Shown here: positions 7,880 through 17,512 of the stretch, piece after piece
How the letters are laid out: every line of letters starts with the position of its first letter
Position numbering within the stretch: position 1 is the first letter of the stretch
Translations under genes and position numbers: made by a program
Assembly: GCF_013114825.1 (NCBI RefSeq)
Contig: NZ_JAAVLX010000017.1
Location: forward strand, 1-64,000
Source of the DNA: Bradyrhizobium australiense
GTDB taxonomy: Bacteria > Pseudomonadota > Alphaproteobacteria > Rhizobiales > Xanthobacteraceae
DNA: 64,000 bases
Direction: 5' to 3'
The notes under the pieces: generated by a model
The model's database searches: none
Seen by the model: only the letters and a program-made list of their open reading frames with translations
What the model was told of the DNA's origin: nothing

Positions 7880-8539
7880 TCAATCTTCCGTGACCCACTT
7901 CTGAACCGTCATCACGTCCGGTGGCTGCAGGTAGCCGCGCGGCCAGAGATCGACGACCCATTCGATCTTGGTGGCGCGATCGACCAGCACCGCGGTGTTG
8001 TGCGGCGTCTGCAACACCAGCGTATTGCCGCGATAGCGCGGATCGCCGATCGTGTGATGCTTCAACAGGCCCCACTCCTGCAGCACCAGCAGTAGGCTGG
8101 TGGTATTGCGCGTCGTGTCCCAGCAATCGTAATTGTGCTTGTCGTCGAAGTAGCGGAAATCAGCTTTCGCCACGCGTTTGTTGGTGCCGATGACCGGCCC
8201 CAGGCGGCGGTCGAACCACACCACCGCCTTCTGCACGGCGGCGCGTTCGGCCGCGGCCGAAGCGCGGCCCGCCGCCATGATCTGCGTCAATGCGCTGCGG
8301 TCGCCGGCGGTGAATTCGAGGATCTCGCGGCGCCGACAGACGAAGCCGTAGCACACGGTCATGGATTTGGCTGAAGGCGGATAGATCGAAACCGAGCTAT
8401 AGAGGTTGGCGACCTCGGCACTCATCTCGATCGCTCTCGCCGGCGGCGCTCCAAACAGCGCGGCGAGGAGCACGCCAAGCACGGCCGCGAAGCTATTCCG
8501 CGTTCGGCTTTGCTGTATCGGCGGAGCGGCGTCTCTCAT
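7880..8539 (-). CDS. Secreted protein with possible transglutaminase-like Cys-His-Asp triad
   Basis: A 219-residue protein whose family I cannot name. The N-terminus has a signal-like hydrophobic segment (about residues 16-36, ending PPARA), so it is probably periplasmic. The C-terminal half has C139 (YDCWDTT), H180 (TPHNTAVLV) and D197 (WVVDLWP), in the order and context of transglutaminase-like or papain-like cysteine enzymes; that function is inference. Two further Cys at 63 and 68 could form a disulphide. I chose the ATG at 8539 because the signal peptide begins near it and AGGG lies upstream; the longer frame adds an implausible Arg-rich extension. It is divergent from putA. Confidence 0.7.
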   Translation of the reverse strand: MRDAAPPIQQSRTRNSFAAVLGVLLAALFGAPPARAIEMSAEVANLYSSVSIYPPSAKSMTVCYGFVCRRREILEFTAGDRSALTQIMAAGRASAAAERAAVQKAVVWFDRRLGPVIGTNKRVAKADFRYFDDKHNYDCWDTTRNTTSLLLVLQEWGLLKHHTIGDPRYRGNTLVLQTPHNTAVLVDRATKIEWVVDLWPRGYLQPPDVMTVQKWVTED

Positions 8540-8786
8540 GATCCCTGTTGTTCCCAAGCGACGGCGTGCCTGACGATTAGCGCGGCTCCCTTGCGCTGCC
8601 AACAAGCAAGCCCGCGATCTGTGGACCACGCCGCGCAAATTCCGGCCGCTGTGTTTTCCATGCGCCAGTTGGTTCCGCCCGCCCCGCCGGCATCCGTGCC
8701 GCCGTCCTTGGCGGAATTGAGGGGACTTGCGGGCCTGTTCCGACCATCCCGCCCCCGTTAGACTGGCCGAAGCCAAGAGAAATCCG

Positions 8787-11700
8787 ATGCTGATTCCTCC
8801 CTCGCCTCTCCCGCCCTTCAGCGCACCCTACGCGCCCGATGACCGCATGATGGCTACCCGCCTGCTCCAGGCCGCGCGGCTGGATGCGGCGCGGGAGGGG
8901 CGCATCGATCGCACGGCGACGGCGCTGATCGAAGCCATCAGGGCCAATGACGATCCGCTGGGCGGCGTCGAGGACATGCTGCGCGAGTTCGCGCTGTCGA
9001 CCAAGGAGGGGCTGGCGCTGATGGTGCTGGCGGAAGCGCTGTTGCGGGTCCCGGACGCCCGCACCGCCGACCAATTCATCGAGGACAAGCTCGGGCAGGG
9101 CGATTTCGTCCATCACGAGACCAGATCAAGCGCCTTCCTGGTCAACGCCTCGGCGTGGGCGCTCGGCATGTCGGCCCGTGTGATCCAGCCCGGCGAAACG
9201 CCGCAAGGGACCATCGGACGGCTGACCAAGCGGCTGGGCGCGCCCGCGGTGCGGGCGGCGACGCGGCAGGCGATGCGGCTGATGGGCAACCATTTCGTGC
9301 TCGGCGAGACCATCGAGGCGGCGCTCTCGCGGGCGCAGCCGCATTCGTCGCGCCATCAACGCTACTCCTTCGACATGCTCGGCGAAGGCGCCCGCACCGC
9401 CGACGACGCCGCGCGCTATTTCACTTCCTACGCCAGCGCAATCGAGGCGATCGGCCGTACGGCCGACGACCGTCCCCTGCCCGACCGGCCCGGCATTTCC
9501 GTCAAGCTCTCGGCATTGCATCCGCGCTTCGAGGCCGTGAGCCGCGCACGGGTGATGAGGGAACTTGTCCCGCGGCTGATCGATCTGGCCAGGCAAGCCA
9601 AGTCCTATGACCTCAATTTCACTGTCGACGCCGAGGAAGCGGACCGGCTGGAATTGTCGCTCGACGTAATCTCCACAGCCGTCGCTGATCCCTTGCTTGC
9701 GGGCTGGGACGGATTTGGCCTCGCGATCCAGGCCTATCAGAAGCGCGCCGCTGACGTGATCGATTACGTCGATCGTCTCGCACGCAGCCTCGACCGCAAA
9801 ATGATGGTGCGGCTGGTCAAGGGCGCCTATTGGGATACCGAGATCAAGCGCGCGCAGGAGCGCGGGCTCGATGGCTATCCCGTATTTGCCCGCAAGGCGA
9901 TGACGGATCTGAACTACCTCGCCTGCGCAAAACAATTGCTGGCGCTGCGGCCGCGGATATTTCCGCAGTTCGCCACGCACAATGCGCTCACAGTCGCGAC
10001 CATCCTCGAACTGGCAACCGACCAAAGCGGATTCGAATTCCAGCGCCTGCACGGCATGGGTGAAGCACTCTACGCGAAGCTTGGCGAAGATCGCTCCGAT
10101 ATCGCCCACCGCACCTACGCGCCCGTCGGCAGCCACCGCGACCTCCTCGCCTATCTGGTGCGGCGACTCTTGGAGAACGGCGCCAATTCGTCCTTCGTTG
10201 CGCTCGCCGCCGACGAGGCAGTGCCGGCGTCGCACTTGCGGCGCCGCCCGGCCGACATTATCGGCAGAGCTGACAATGCAAATCATCCGCACATTCCATT
10301 GCCGCGCGACCTCTACGGACCCAAACGAAGAAATTCGCGCGGCATTGAATTCGGCGAGCGCGCCGCGTTGACCAAGCTTGTCTCGGCCATTGCTGCCGAA
10401 CAACTAGCTCCGGCCGGAAGCATCGCTGAGGCGAGCGACGCGGAAGCAAATGCAGCGGTAGCGGCGGCGCTCGACGGCTTCAGGGATTGGAGCAGAACGC
10501 CAGCCAGCATACGCGCAGCCGCATTGGAAAAGGCTGCTGATCTCCTGGAAGCGCGCGCTGCGCATTTCATCGCACTGCTGCAACGAGAGGGCCGCAAGAC
10601 GCTGGACGATTCGGTTTCGGAAGTCCGCGAGGCCGTGGACTTCTGCCGCTACTATGCGGCCCAGGGGCGCGAGCTGTTCGGCGAAGACAGGGCCCTGCCC
10701 GGGCCGACCGGCGAAAGCAATATGCTCTGCCTGCGCGGCCGTGGCGTCTTCGTCGCGATCTCGCCGTGGAATTTCCCGCTGGCGATTTTTCTCGGTCAGG
10801 TCACGGCGGCATTGATGGCGGGCAACGCGGTCGTTGCGAAACCGGCCGAACAAACACCGCTGATTGCAGATGCGGCGGTACGGCTGTTGCATGAAGCCGG
10901 AGTGCCTGTTTCCACCCTGCATCTGGTGGCGGGCGCCGGCCGGGTCGGCGGCGTCTTGGTGATGCATCCCGATATCGCCGGCGTCGTATTCACCGGTTCG
11001 ACCGAGGTCGCGCGAACGATCAACCGCGCGCTCGCCGCCAAGGACGGGCCGATCGTTCCGCTGATCGCCGAGACCGGCGGCATCAATGCCATGATCGTCG
11101 ATGCGACCGCCCTGCCCGAGCAGGTTGCCGACGATGTCGTGACCTCGGCGTTCCGCTCGGCCGGCCAGCGCTGCTCGGCGCTGCGGCTGTTGTTCCTGCA
11201 GGACGACGTCGCCGACCGCATGATCGAAATGATTGCGGGTGCGGCGCGCGAACTCGTCATCGGCGACCCCTGCGATCCCGCCACGCATATCGGCCCGGTG
11301 ATCGACGCCGAGGCCAAGCAGCGGCTGGACGCGCATATCGAACGCATGGAGCAGGAAGCCCGGGTGCATTTTGCAGGTCAGACCCCACAAGGCAATTACG
11401 TCGCCCCGCATATTTTCGAATTGTCCGATGCCGGTCAGCTCACGGAAGAGGTGTTCGGCCCGGTGCTGCATGTGGTGCGCTACCGCGCCGACCGCTTCGA
11501 TCAGGTGCTGCAATCTATCGAGCGCTCGGGCTACGGGCTCACGCTCGGCATCCATTCCCGGATTGACGATACGGTGGAAGAGGCGATCGAGCGCCTGCAG
11601 GTCGGCAACATCTATGTCAACCGTAACATGATCGGCGCCATCGTCGGCGTGCAGCCGTTCGGCGGCCACGGGCTATCCGGCACCGGGCCCAAGGCCGGCG

Positions 11701-11798
11701 GGCCACACTATCTGGCGCGTTTTGCCACCGAGCAGACGGTGACCATCAATACGGCTGCCGCCGGCGGAAATGCAGCACTGATGTCTGGCGGCGAGTAG
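8787..11798 (+). CDS. putA: Bifunctional proline dehydrogenase / P5C dehydrogenase PutA
   Basis: Oxidises proline to glutamate in two steps, feeding electrons to the quinone pool through FAD and then reducing NAD+. At 1003 residues it matches the minimal PutA of Bradyrhizobium (about 1000) and lacks the N-terminal ribbon-helix-helix repressor domain of E. coli PutA. Residues about 130-440 are the FAD-binding TIM barrel (KGAYWDTEIKRAQERG is the conserved beta5-type segment). About 490-985 are the aldehyde dehydrogenase half with PWNFPLAIF, FTGSTEVA, the glutamate in IAETGG, and the catalytic Cys in SAGQRCSALR. Start chosen at ATG 8787, preceded by AAGAGA. The gene is not in an obvious operon. 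Confidence 0.97.
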   Translation: MLIPPSPLPPFSAPYAPDDRMMATRLLQAARLDAAREGRIDRTATALIEAIRANDDPLGGVEDMLREFALSTKEGLALMVLAEALLRVPDARTADQFIEDKLGQGDFVHHETRSSAFLVNASAWALGMSARVIQPGETPQGTIGRLTKRLGAPAVRAATRQAMRLMGNHFVLGETIEAALSRAQPHSSRHQRYSFDMLGEGARTADDAARYFTSYASAIEAIGRTADDRPLPDRPGISVKLSALHPRFEAVSRARVMRELVPRLIDLARQAKSYDLNFTVDAEEADRLELSLDVISTAVADPLLAGWDGFGLAIQAYQKRAADVIDYVDRLARSLDRKMMVRLVKGAYWDTEIKRAQERGLDGYPVFARKAMTDLNYLACAKQLLALRPRIFPQFATHNALTVATILELATDQSGFEFQRLHGMGEALYAKLGEDRSDIAHRTYAPVGSHRDLLAYLVRRLLENGANSSFVALAADEAVPASHLRRRPADIIGRADNANHPHIPLPRDLYGPKRRNSRGIEFGERAALTKLVSAIAAEQLAPAGSIAEASDAEANAAVAAALDGFRDWSRTPASIRAAALEKAADLLEARAAHFIALLQREGRKTLDDSVSEVREAVDFCRYYAAQGRELFGEDRALPGPTGESNMLCLRGRGVFVAISPWNFPLAIFLGQVTAALMAGNAVVAKPAEQTPLIADAAVRLLHEAGVPVSTLHLVAGAGRVGGVLVMHPDIAGVVFTGSTEVARTINRALAAKDGPIVPLIAETGGINAMIVDATALPEQVADDVVTSAFRSAGQRCSALRLLFLQDDVADRMIEMIAGAARELVIGDPCDPATHIGPVIDAEAKQRLDAHIERMEQEARVHFAGQTPQGNYVAPHIFELSDAGQLTEEVFGPVLHVVRYRADRFDQVLQSIERSGYGLTLGIHSRIDDTVEEAIERLQVGNIYVNRNMIGAIVGVQPFGGHGLSGTGPKAGGPHYLARFATEQTVTINTAAAGGNAALMSGGE

Positions 11799-11907
11799 TT
11801 GCATCACCCGCCCGACATGGGTCAAATGGCATCCGAATTCCAGCTTTCGCTGGCGGAAATTCCGACCCACGAAAAAAAATCAACAAGCCACACGGAGCGG
11901 CGGCACT

Positions 11908-13113
11908 ATGGAAAAAGGTATCTTCGACGGCCTCAAGGTTCTGGATTGCGCGAGCTTCATCGCTGCGCCCGCGGCCGCCACCGTGCTGTCGGACTTCGGC
12001 GCCGACGTGATCAAGATCGAGCCTCCCGGCACCGGCGATCCCTATCGCAACCTGCCGAACCTGCCGGGCTACCCGCATAGCGAGTACAATTTCGCATGGA
12101 TGCTGGAGGCGCGCAACAAGCGGAGCCTCGCGCTCGATCTCTCAAAGCCCGAGGGACAGGCGGTGCTGCATCGCCTCGCCGCCCAGGCCGACGTCTTCAT
12201 TACCAACTATCCGCCGCAGGTGCGCCAGCGGCTCGGCATCACCCATGAGCATCTGGCGCCCCACAACGAGCGCCTGATCTACGCTTCGTTCACCGGCTAT
12301 GGCGAAAAAGGCGAGGAAGCCAACAAGCCCGGCTTCGATAGCAACGCCTATTGGGCGCGCTCCGGCCTGATGGACCTGGTGCGGGCGGACGAACATACGA
12401 CGCCGGCGCGCTCGATCGCCGGCATGGGCGACCACCCCTGCGCGATGGCGTTCTACGGCGCGATCGTCACAGCGCTGTACAAGCGCGAGCGCACCGGCAA
12501 GGGTTCGCATGTCAGTTCCAACCTGATGGCCAACGGCGTGTGGGCCGCTTCGGTGCTGGCGCAAGCAAAACTGGTCGGCGCGAAATTTGGCGAGCGCCGC
12601 CCGCGCGAGCGCGCGCTGAACGCGGTGACCAACCACTACCAGTGCAAAGACGGCCGCTGGCTGATCCTCTCCCTGCTCAACGAGGACCGGCAATGGCCGA
12701 CGCTGGCGCGCTGCCTTGGCCGCGAGGATCTCGTCACCGATTCCCGTTTCGCGACCAAGAAGGACCGTCACGCACGCTCGCTGGAGCTGATCAAGATTTT
12801 CGACGAAACCTTTGCGACCAAGGAGCTCGCCGAGTGGCGCAAGATCCTCGACGGTAACGGCCTGGTGTTCGGCGTGGTCGGCATCCTTGACGATATTCCG
12901 AACGACAAGCAGATGATCGAGAACGAGGTGCTGGTGCCATTCGAGAACGACACGATGCTGACGGTCAATAGTCCGATCTGGGTGGATGGCAGCCGCAAAG
13001 TCCAGCCGCGCAAGCCGCCCGGCATCGGCGAGCACAGCGACGAAATCCTGCGCGATGCCGGCTATGACGAAGCCGCAATCGGCAAGCTGCGCGCGGCCGG
13101 CGCGGTGGCGTGA
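11908..13113 (+). CDS. CaiB/BaiF family CoA-transferase
   Basis: A 401-residue class III CoA-transferase, which moves CoA between carboxylic acids through an acyl-aspartyl intermediate in the cytosol. The N-terminal Rossmann-like region is typical (GLKVLDCASFIAAP, FGADVIKIEPPGTGD), and D175 in GMGDHPCAM fits the catalytic aspartate. Length is normal. GGAG precedes the ATG. An APH-like kinase and a GST follow on the same strand after short gaps, perhaps as a degradation unit, but nothing fixes the substrate. Confidence 0.92.
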   Translation: MEKGIFDGLKVLDCASFIAAPAAATVLSDFGADVIKIEPPGTGDPYRNLPNLPGYPHSEYNFAWMLEARNKRSLALDLSKPEGQAVLHRLAAQADVFITNYPPQVRQRLGITHEHLAPHNERLIYASFTGYGEKGEEANKPGFDSNAYWARSGLMDLVRADEHTTPARSIAGMGDHPCAMAFYGAIVTALYKRERTGKGSHVSSNLMANGVWAASVLAQAKLVGAKFGERRPRERALNAVTNHYQCKDGRWLILSLLNEDRQWPTLARCLGREDLVTDSRFATKKDRHARSLELIKIFDETFATKELAEWRKILDGNGLVFGVVGILDDIPNDKQMIENEVLVPFENDTMLTVNSPIWVDGSRKVQPRKPPGIGEHSDEILRDAGYDEAAIGKLRAAGAVA

Positions 13114-13145
13114 TGACCGGATAGCGAATTTAAATCAGCGGGTGA

Positions 13146-14210
13146 ATGACAACGGAATCCCTCCCGACAGCGGCCGAAGCCAGGCATCTCACCAAGGTGC
13201 TCCGTCATTGCGGCCTGCTCGGCCCGGCGCGCGTTGGCGGCGTCACGGTGGCGAACGCATTCGTCAAACAGCGTTCTCACACGCGCCGGCTACGGCTGAG
13301 CTATGAAGGTGACGCCGGCAACGCTCCGGAGTTCCTGATCCTCAAGATGGGACATCTCGATAGCGCCGGCCGTTCAGCTTATACGAATCAGCGCGAGGTT
13401 GCGTTCTATCGTGACATTGCGCCATCACTGCCGGTTGGCGTCGTGCCACGCTGCCTTGAGGTCGTCGAGAGCACTGACACCACCGCTTGGCACCTGCTGC
13501 TCGAAGACCTTTCGGATTCGCATTTCTTCGGCACCGAGCATCCGTTGCCGCCTTCCAGGCGGCAATGCGAGAGCATCATGGTGGCGTGGGCGAAATTCCA
13601 CGCCGCGTGGTGGGACGATCCGCATCTCGGTGCCGTTGTCGGGAGTTGGCCCGCCGCGGATTGGGAGCAGTATCTGCACACTTTTGTGCGCGAGTTCGCG
13701 GGTTTCAACAATCGGTATGAGCAGGTCATGTCTCCCGAACGGCGAGCGCTCTACGAACGGTTGCTCGACCAGGGACCCCGACTACTCACGCGCCTTCATG
13801 CCCGCCGCAATCTCACGCTCGTTCACGGCGATGCGCACTGGTGGAACTGCTTCCTGCCGCGCGATGGCGGTGGCGATGTCCGACTGATCGATTGGGAAGG
13901 CTGGAGCATCAACACGGCTACGACCGACATCGTCTATATGATGGCAATGCTGTGGTATCCCGACCTTCGGCGTCAATTGGAGCGGCCACTACTCGACCTC
14001 TATCATGCTACGCTTATCGCGCAGGGCGTGCGCGGATACGATCGCCAGGCACTGGACGACGATTATCGGCTTTCGGTGCTGTGGCTGATCTTGCGGCCCG
14101 TCGGCCAAGCCGCATTCAACATCCCGCCACGGGTCTGGTGGCCCAACCTCGAGCGAATTTTTCTGGCGCTCGACGATCTCAACTGCCGCGATCTCGTCGC
14201 CGGACGATAG
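13146..14210 (+). CDS. APH/CHK-like phosphotransferase
   Basis: A 354-residue protein with the aminoglycoside phosphotransferase (APH/ecdysteroid kinase-like) fold. Brenner's motif HGDAHWWN (227-234) supplies the catalytic Asp, and IDWEGW (248-253) gives the metal-binding Asp. K67 in LILKMG is the likely ATP-phosphate lysine. Such proteins phosphorylate small molecules; relatives beside acyl-CoA genes are often annotated as aminoglycoside kinases without being resistance genes. The long substrate lobe (about 130-220) is rich in Trp and Phe, which may favour a hydrophobic substrate. It lies 32 bases after the CoA-transferase, and the product is probably cytosolic. Confidence 0.85.
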   Translation: MTTESLPTAAEARHLTKVLRHCGLLGPARVGGVTVANAFVKQRSHTRRLRLSYEGDAGNAPEFLILKMGHLDSAGRSAYTNQREVAFYRDIAPSLPVGVVPRCLEVVESTDTTAWHLLLEDLSDSHFFGTEHPLPPSRRQCESIMVAWAKFHAAWWDDPHLGAVVGSWPAADWEQYLHTFVREFAGFNNRYEQVMSPERRALYERLLDQGPRLLTRLHARRNLTLVHGDAHWWNCFLPRDGGGDVRLIDWEGWSINTATTDIVYMMAMLWYPDLRRQLERPLLDLYHATLIAQGVRGYDRQALDDDYRLSVLWLILRPVGQAAFNIPPRVWWPNLERIFLALDDLNCRDLVAGR

Positions 14211-14263
14211 CGCCACTCGGCGACGACCGGACTAGCGAACCTAAACCCAACAAGGAGTCCCGG

Positions 14264-14911
14264 ATGCCCAGCTATCGACTGCATTATTTCCCGGAGTCGG
14301 GAAACAGCTATAAGCTCGCGCTGATGCTCACTCTGTGCGGGCAGAGCTTCGAGCCAGTCTGGACCGATTTCGGCGGCGGTATCACGCGCACGCCGGAATG
14401 GCGGCGCGACTTCAACGAGATGGGCGAAATTCCCGTGCTCGAGGTCGACGGCGAACGCCTTACGCAGACCGCGCCGATCCTGCTCAAGCTCACAAGGCAA
14501 TTTGGCCGGTTCGGCGGCGAGACCGAGCAGGAACAGTTCGAACTGCTGCGCTGGTTGTTCTGGGACAACCACAAGCTCACCGGCTACATGGCGACCTACC
14601 GCTATTACCGCACCTTCACGCCATCTCCGGACGAGCATGTGCTAAAGCATTTTCGCAGGCGCCTCGACGATTTCCTGTCGATCCTCGAACAGCACATGCA
14701 GAAGAATGCATTCGCGATCGGCGAGCGGCCGACGGTGGCGGACATTTCCATGATGGCATATTTGCATTATCCCGCAGACGAGACGGGGTATGATCTCGCG
14801 ACGAGCCATCCCGCAATCAACGCCTGGATCGGGCGGATGGCGCAATTGCCGGGCTGGAAATCGGCCTATGACCTTCTGCCCGGCAAGCGCCTGACGCACT
14901 ACGCCAAGTAA
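14264..14911 (+). CDS. Glutathione S-transferase family protein
   Basis: A 215-residue soluble GST. The N-terminal thioredoxin-like domain (1-80) includes YFPESGNSYK, where Ser or Tyr would activate glutathione, and GEIPVLEVDGERLTQTAPIL, the cis-Pro and glutathione-binding segment. The helical C-terminal domain carries the N-capping-box-like motif RPTVADISM (about 157-165). AAGGAG upstream fixes the ATG. It follows the kinase gene by 53 bases. The substrate is unknown; detoxification or a CoA/thiol-linked catabolic step are both possible. Confidence 0.9.
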   Translation: MPSYRLHYFPESGNSYKLALMLTLCGQSFEPVWTDFGGGITRTPEWRRDFNEMGEIPVLEVDGERLTQTAPILLKLTRQFGRFGGETEQEQFELLRWLFWDNHKLTGYMATYRYYRTFTPSPDEHVLKHFRRRLDDFLSILEQHMQKNAFAIGERPTVADISMMAYLHYPADETGYDLATSHPAINAWIGRMAQLPGWKSAYDLLPGKRLTHYAK

Positions 14912-14938
14912 TAGCGCGTCAAGTGACCTTGCGTATCG

Positions 14939-16435
14939 CTACCGGCTTTTGACGAAGCACATGCCGAAGCGCGACGTCTTGCCAGTGGCCTGACAGGTCA
15001 GGCCCTCGGCGCAGGTCCAGTCGCGAAAACTTCCGTCATTGTTGGCGGCTGGCTTGCCCTGCACGTAGCAATGCGCGCCCCAGCCGTCGTAATAGTTGGT
15101 GCCGGCAAGTTCGGTGCTGCCGCGCAACTGCGGGCGGCCGGCAAATCCGCGCGAGTAATCCGGCGGCTTGCCGTCGCGCAGGCTTGCGAGAATATCGCGG
15201 CGGCGGACCTGATCACCGAAGAAATGCGGCGACGCCGGCACGACGGTCGAGTTCGACGGGCTGTCCGCCATCCAATCGACGCCCGGGAAGTGAAAGCCGC
15301 CGATGCCGCGCGTCTGGTGGCAGCCGGAACAGGTGACGTCGTTGAGCCTCCGTTCGAACCCGGCAAGCGAACGGATATTCTGCAGCTTCGCGCCGCCTTC
15401 CGCGGCCTTCCTCAGCGCCGCCACCACGTCAGCCTCGGTGAACACGGCACCCTCACCTTGCAGCAATCCGAACTCCGGCTCCAAGTCCGATGGATCGAAC
15501 CCGACCGGCGTTGGCGCAATCGCGCCGGAGGCCAGGAATTTTTCCGGGATCAGCACGGTGCCGCGATCGAACGCGACGAGATTGACGGGATCGAGCAGCC
15601 ATGACCTAAATTCGCGCTTGAAGCCGTCATCCGCCAGAAGGCGCATGCGGTCGATCTGGTTTTCCATCGGTGCTTCCGTGAACACGCGCGCCTCGCGATC
15701 GTAACGAAACACCTTCAACAGATAGTCCGTACGGAAGTCGCGAACCGACGATTTCGGCGCGTGCGCGATCTGGAGATTGGTCTCGATGCGGTCGACATTC
15801 TGATAGTCGATCAGGTCAAGCGGGCCATCGCTCGCCGACGCGCCGAGCCAGCGCCTGGCAATTTCGGAACACGCAATCGCCGAACCCTCGGCTCTCGCCT
15901 TCAGCACGAGATTCAGCGTCATCGGCAGCCGCGGCGGCGAAGCATTGTCGCCAGCCGCTTTGTTCATCCGCGTCAGGCGGTAGATCAGGCGGATCTCGCC
16001 GCAGCTTGCTTCCGCGGCGTAAGTGCGGTCCATGCGGTTGACGACACCGGCCAGCACGAACCGCGTCTCCGCCGAATAAAGCAGCGCGCGATCGAACAGT
16101 TGGAAATCAAAGCCCTCGCCGACGCCGATCGTCTCCTTTGGCAGGCTCGCATGATGCCGCGCCACGTAGCGATCGAACTCGCCATCGATCGCCTGCCGCA
16201 CCGGCGCCATCGACGGCAAGGCGAACAATTCGCTGTTCGCAAGCGGGATCTCCGCCGACCTTTCCGGCACCAGCATGCGGTCGAGGCGAAATTTCCCGCC
16301 ACCGAGTTCGCGCAGCGTCGCGGGATCGGTGATGGCGGTACCGCGCTCGAGCGCCGCATCTTGTGCCGCACACGCCGGCAAAGCACCACACAACAGAGCA
16401 AACAAGATGGCGAGAAATCGTGGCGCGCGGCTCAT
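14939..16435 (-). CDS. Large secreted protein with a single haem c site
   Basis: A 498-residue exported protein. A signal peptide (about residues 1-24, ending PACAAQ) targets it to the periplasm. One CXXCH haem-attachment site lies at 369-373 (CSGCH), followed by QTRGIGGFHFPG, so it should carry one covalent haem. The rest does not match a family I can name with confidence. The C-terminal 80 residues hold several Cys (AHCYVQG, WTCAEGLTCQ, GMCFVK), which may form disulphides. The ATG at 16435 is preferred over a TTG seven codons upstream because the signal peptide begins there. It is followed convergently by the GST gene and separated from its upstream neighbour by a terminator. The role is unknown; a redox enzyme or electron carrier is likely. 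Confidence 0.75.
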   Translation of the reverse strand: MSRAPRFLAILFALLCGALPACAAQDAALERGTAITDPATLRELGGGKFRLDRMLVPERSAEIPLANSELFALPSMAPVRQAIDGEFDRYVARHHASLPKETIGVGEGFDFQLFDRALLYSAETRFVLAGVVNRMDRTYAAEASCGEIRLIYRLTRMNKAAGDNASPPRLPMTLNLVLKARAEGSAIACSEIARRWLGASASDGPLDLIDYQNVDRIETNLQIAHAPKSSVRDFRTDYLLKVFRYDREARVFTEAPMENQIDRMRLLADDGFKREFRSWLLDPVNLVAFDRGTVLIPEKFLASGAIAPTPVGFDPSDLEPEFGLLQGEGAVFTEADVVAALRKAAEGGAKLQNIRSLAGFERRLNDVTCSGCHQTRGIGGFHFPGVDWMADSPSNSTVVPASPHFFGDQVRRRDILASLRDGKPPDYSRGFAGRPQLRGSTELAGTNYYDGWGAHCYVQGKPAANNDGSFRDWTCAEGLTCQATGKTSRFGMCFVKSR

Positions 16436-16470
16436 GTCCCAGCTAACACCGCGCAACGAAGTCTATTCAA

Positions 16471-16505
16471 GAAAAAAGGCGCTTCACATGGCCGTGAAGC
16501 GCCTT
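16471..16505 (-). terminator. Strong intrinsic terminator (minus strand)
   Basis: Perfect 12-bp stem AAGGCGCTTCAC / GTGAAGCGCCTT with a 6-base loop, followed on the minus strand by six T. It lies just past the stop of the TolA-like membrane protein gene and shields the haem c gene from read-through. Confidence 0.9.
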
Positions 16506-16525
16506 GCTTTTCGTTTGTCGTCCAG

Positions 16526-17512
16526 TCAGCGCGCGACGATCAGGCCCTTGCTGGTCACAACCACCCAGCGGCCATCCTGCTTGCGAATGGCGTCCACCCG
16601 GCCGAGGCCGGGCACGGGATCGCCGGCATAGACCTCATACATGCCGCGACGGCTCTCGATCAATGCGCTGCCATTGGCGACGTCGCGCAACACCCAGCCT
16701 TCAACAGTGGGCAGCCGGGCGAGTTCGGGTTTCGGCGGAGGCGCAGGAGTGGGTGCTGCTGCAGCCTGCTGCGGTACCGTGCCCGTCACTTCCTTTGCAG
16801 GAGCCGGCGCGGCCGCAGCGGTCGTCGCAGACGCCTGGGCGGCGCGGAGCTTCTCGACGGTGTCGCTGAGCTTGGCGAGTTTGGCGACCGGCTCGGCCTG
16901 CGCCTTCTCGACCTTGTCGAGGCGGTCGCTGGCTTTGTTGAGTTGGCCTGTTGTCGTCTTGGAAGTATGCTCCAGGCTGGCTTTCAGCGCGACGATCTCG
17001 GCATCGAGTCGCGCCACCGAGGCTTCGAGCGCGCTATCCTTTGCCGAAGCCTGTGCCGAATCTCCGGCCATCAGCTTTCCAACGCCTGTGGTCGCCAGCG
17101 CGCCACCGAGCGCCCCTGCCACCGTTGCCAGCGCCACGACGGCAGCCATGGCGCCGATCCTTCGCTTGCCGGACGATCCTTCCGCCGGCGCAGCCTTTGC
17201 ATCGGCCCCAACGCGGTCGCCGGGCGACATGATCGTCACGTTGCCGGGGAGGCGCGGCGCCTCCGGTTTTACTTCGTCGATCTTGGGAGCTTCGTCCTTC
17301 GCCGCAACCTTTGGCTCTTCCATCCTGACGGCGTCCACCTTCGGCGCGTCTGGCTTGGGGGTGGTCTCTTCCTGCTCGGGCGCCAGTCTCACGGGCTCGA
17401 CCTCAGCCGCGGCGGTTACCGGCTCGCTGGGCGCCGCCTTGTCCGGCGCGGCTGGCCCGGCACCAAGGGATCCAGTTTCATCGCTGGTGGGCTGGGGTTG
17501 CTGATCGCTCAC
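16526..17512 (-). CDS. TolA-like single-pass membrane protein, unknown function
   Basis: A 328-residue protein with the layout of an envelope-spanning scaffold. Residues 1-115 are Pro/Glu/Lys-rich and disordered. One membrane helix follows (about 119-142). An Ala/Lys/Leu-rich coiled coil (about 155-215) leads to a Pro/Ala linker and a compact C-terminal domain (about 268-328; GWVLRDVANGSALIES, GLGRVDAIRKQDGRW). The N-terminus is probably cytoplasmic and the C-terminal domain periplasmic. I do not recognise the C-terminal domain by name. The gene is monocistronic, with its own terminator, and divergent from the cyclic-nucleotide-binding gene. Confidence 0.75.
   Translation of the reverse strand: MSDQQPQPTSDETGSLGAGPAAPDKAAPSEPVTAAAEVEPVRLAPEQEETTPKPDAPKVDAVRMEEPKVAAKDEAPKIDEVKPEAPRLPGNVTIMSPGDRVGADAKAAPAEGSSGKRRIGAMAAVVALATVAGALGGALATTGVGKLMAGDSAQASAKDSALEASVARLDAEIVALKASLEHTSKTTTGQLNKASDRLDKVEKAQAEPVAKLAKLSDTVEKLRAAQASATTAAAAPAPAKEVTGTVPQQAAAAPTPAPPPKPELARLPTVEGWVLRDVANGSALIESRRGMYEVYAGDPVPGLGRVDAIRKQDGRWVVVTSKGLIVAR

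Noticed and set aside
9126..11669. Two long minus-strand frames opposite putA
   Set aside because: PutA motifs are intact on the plus strand; the reverse frames are low-complexity shadows.
13841..14263. N-terminal extension of the GST frame
   Set aside because: Overlaps the kinase gene in another frame; AAGGAG before 14264 marks the true start.
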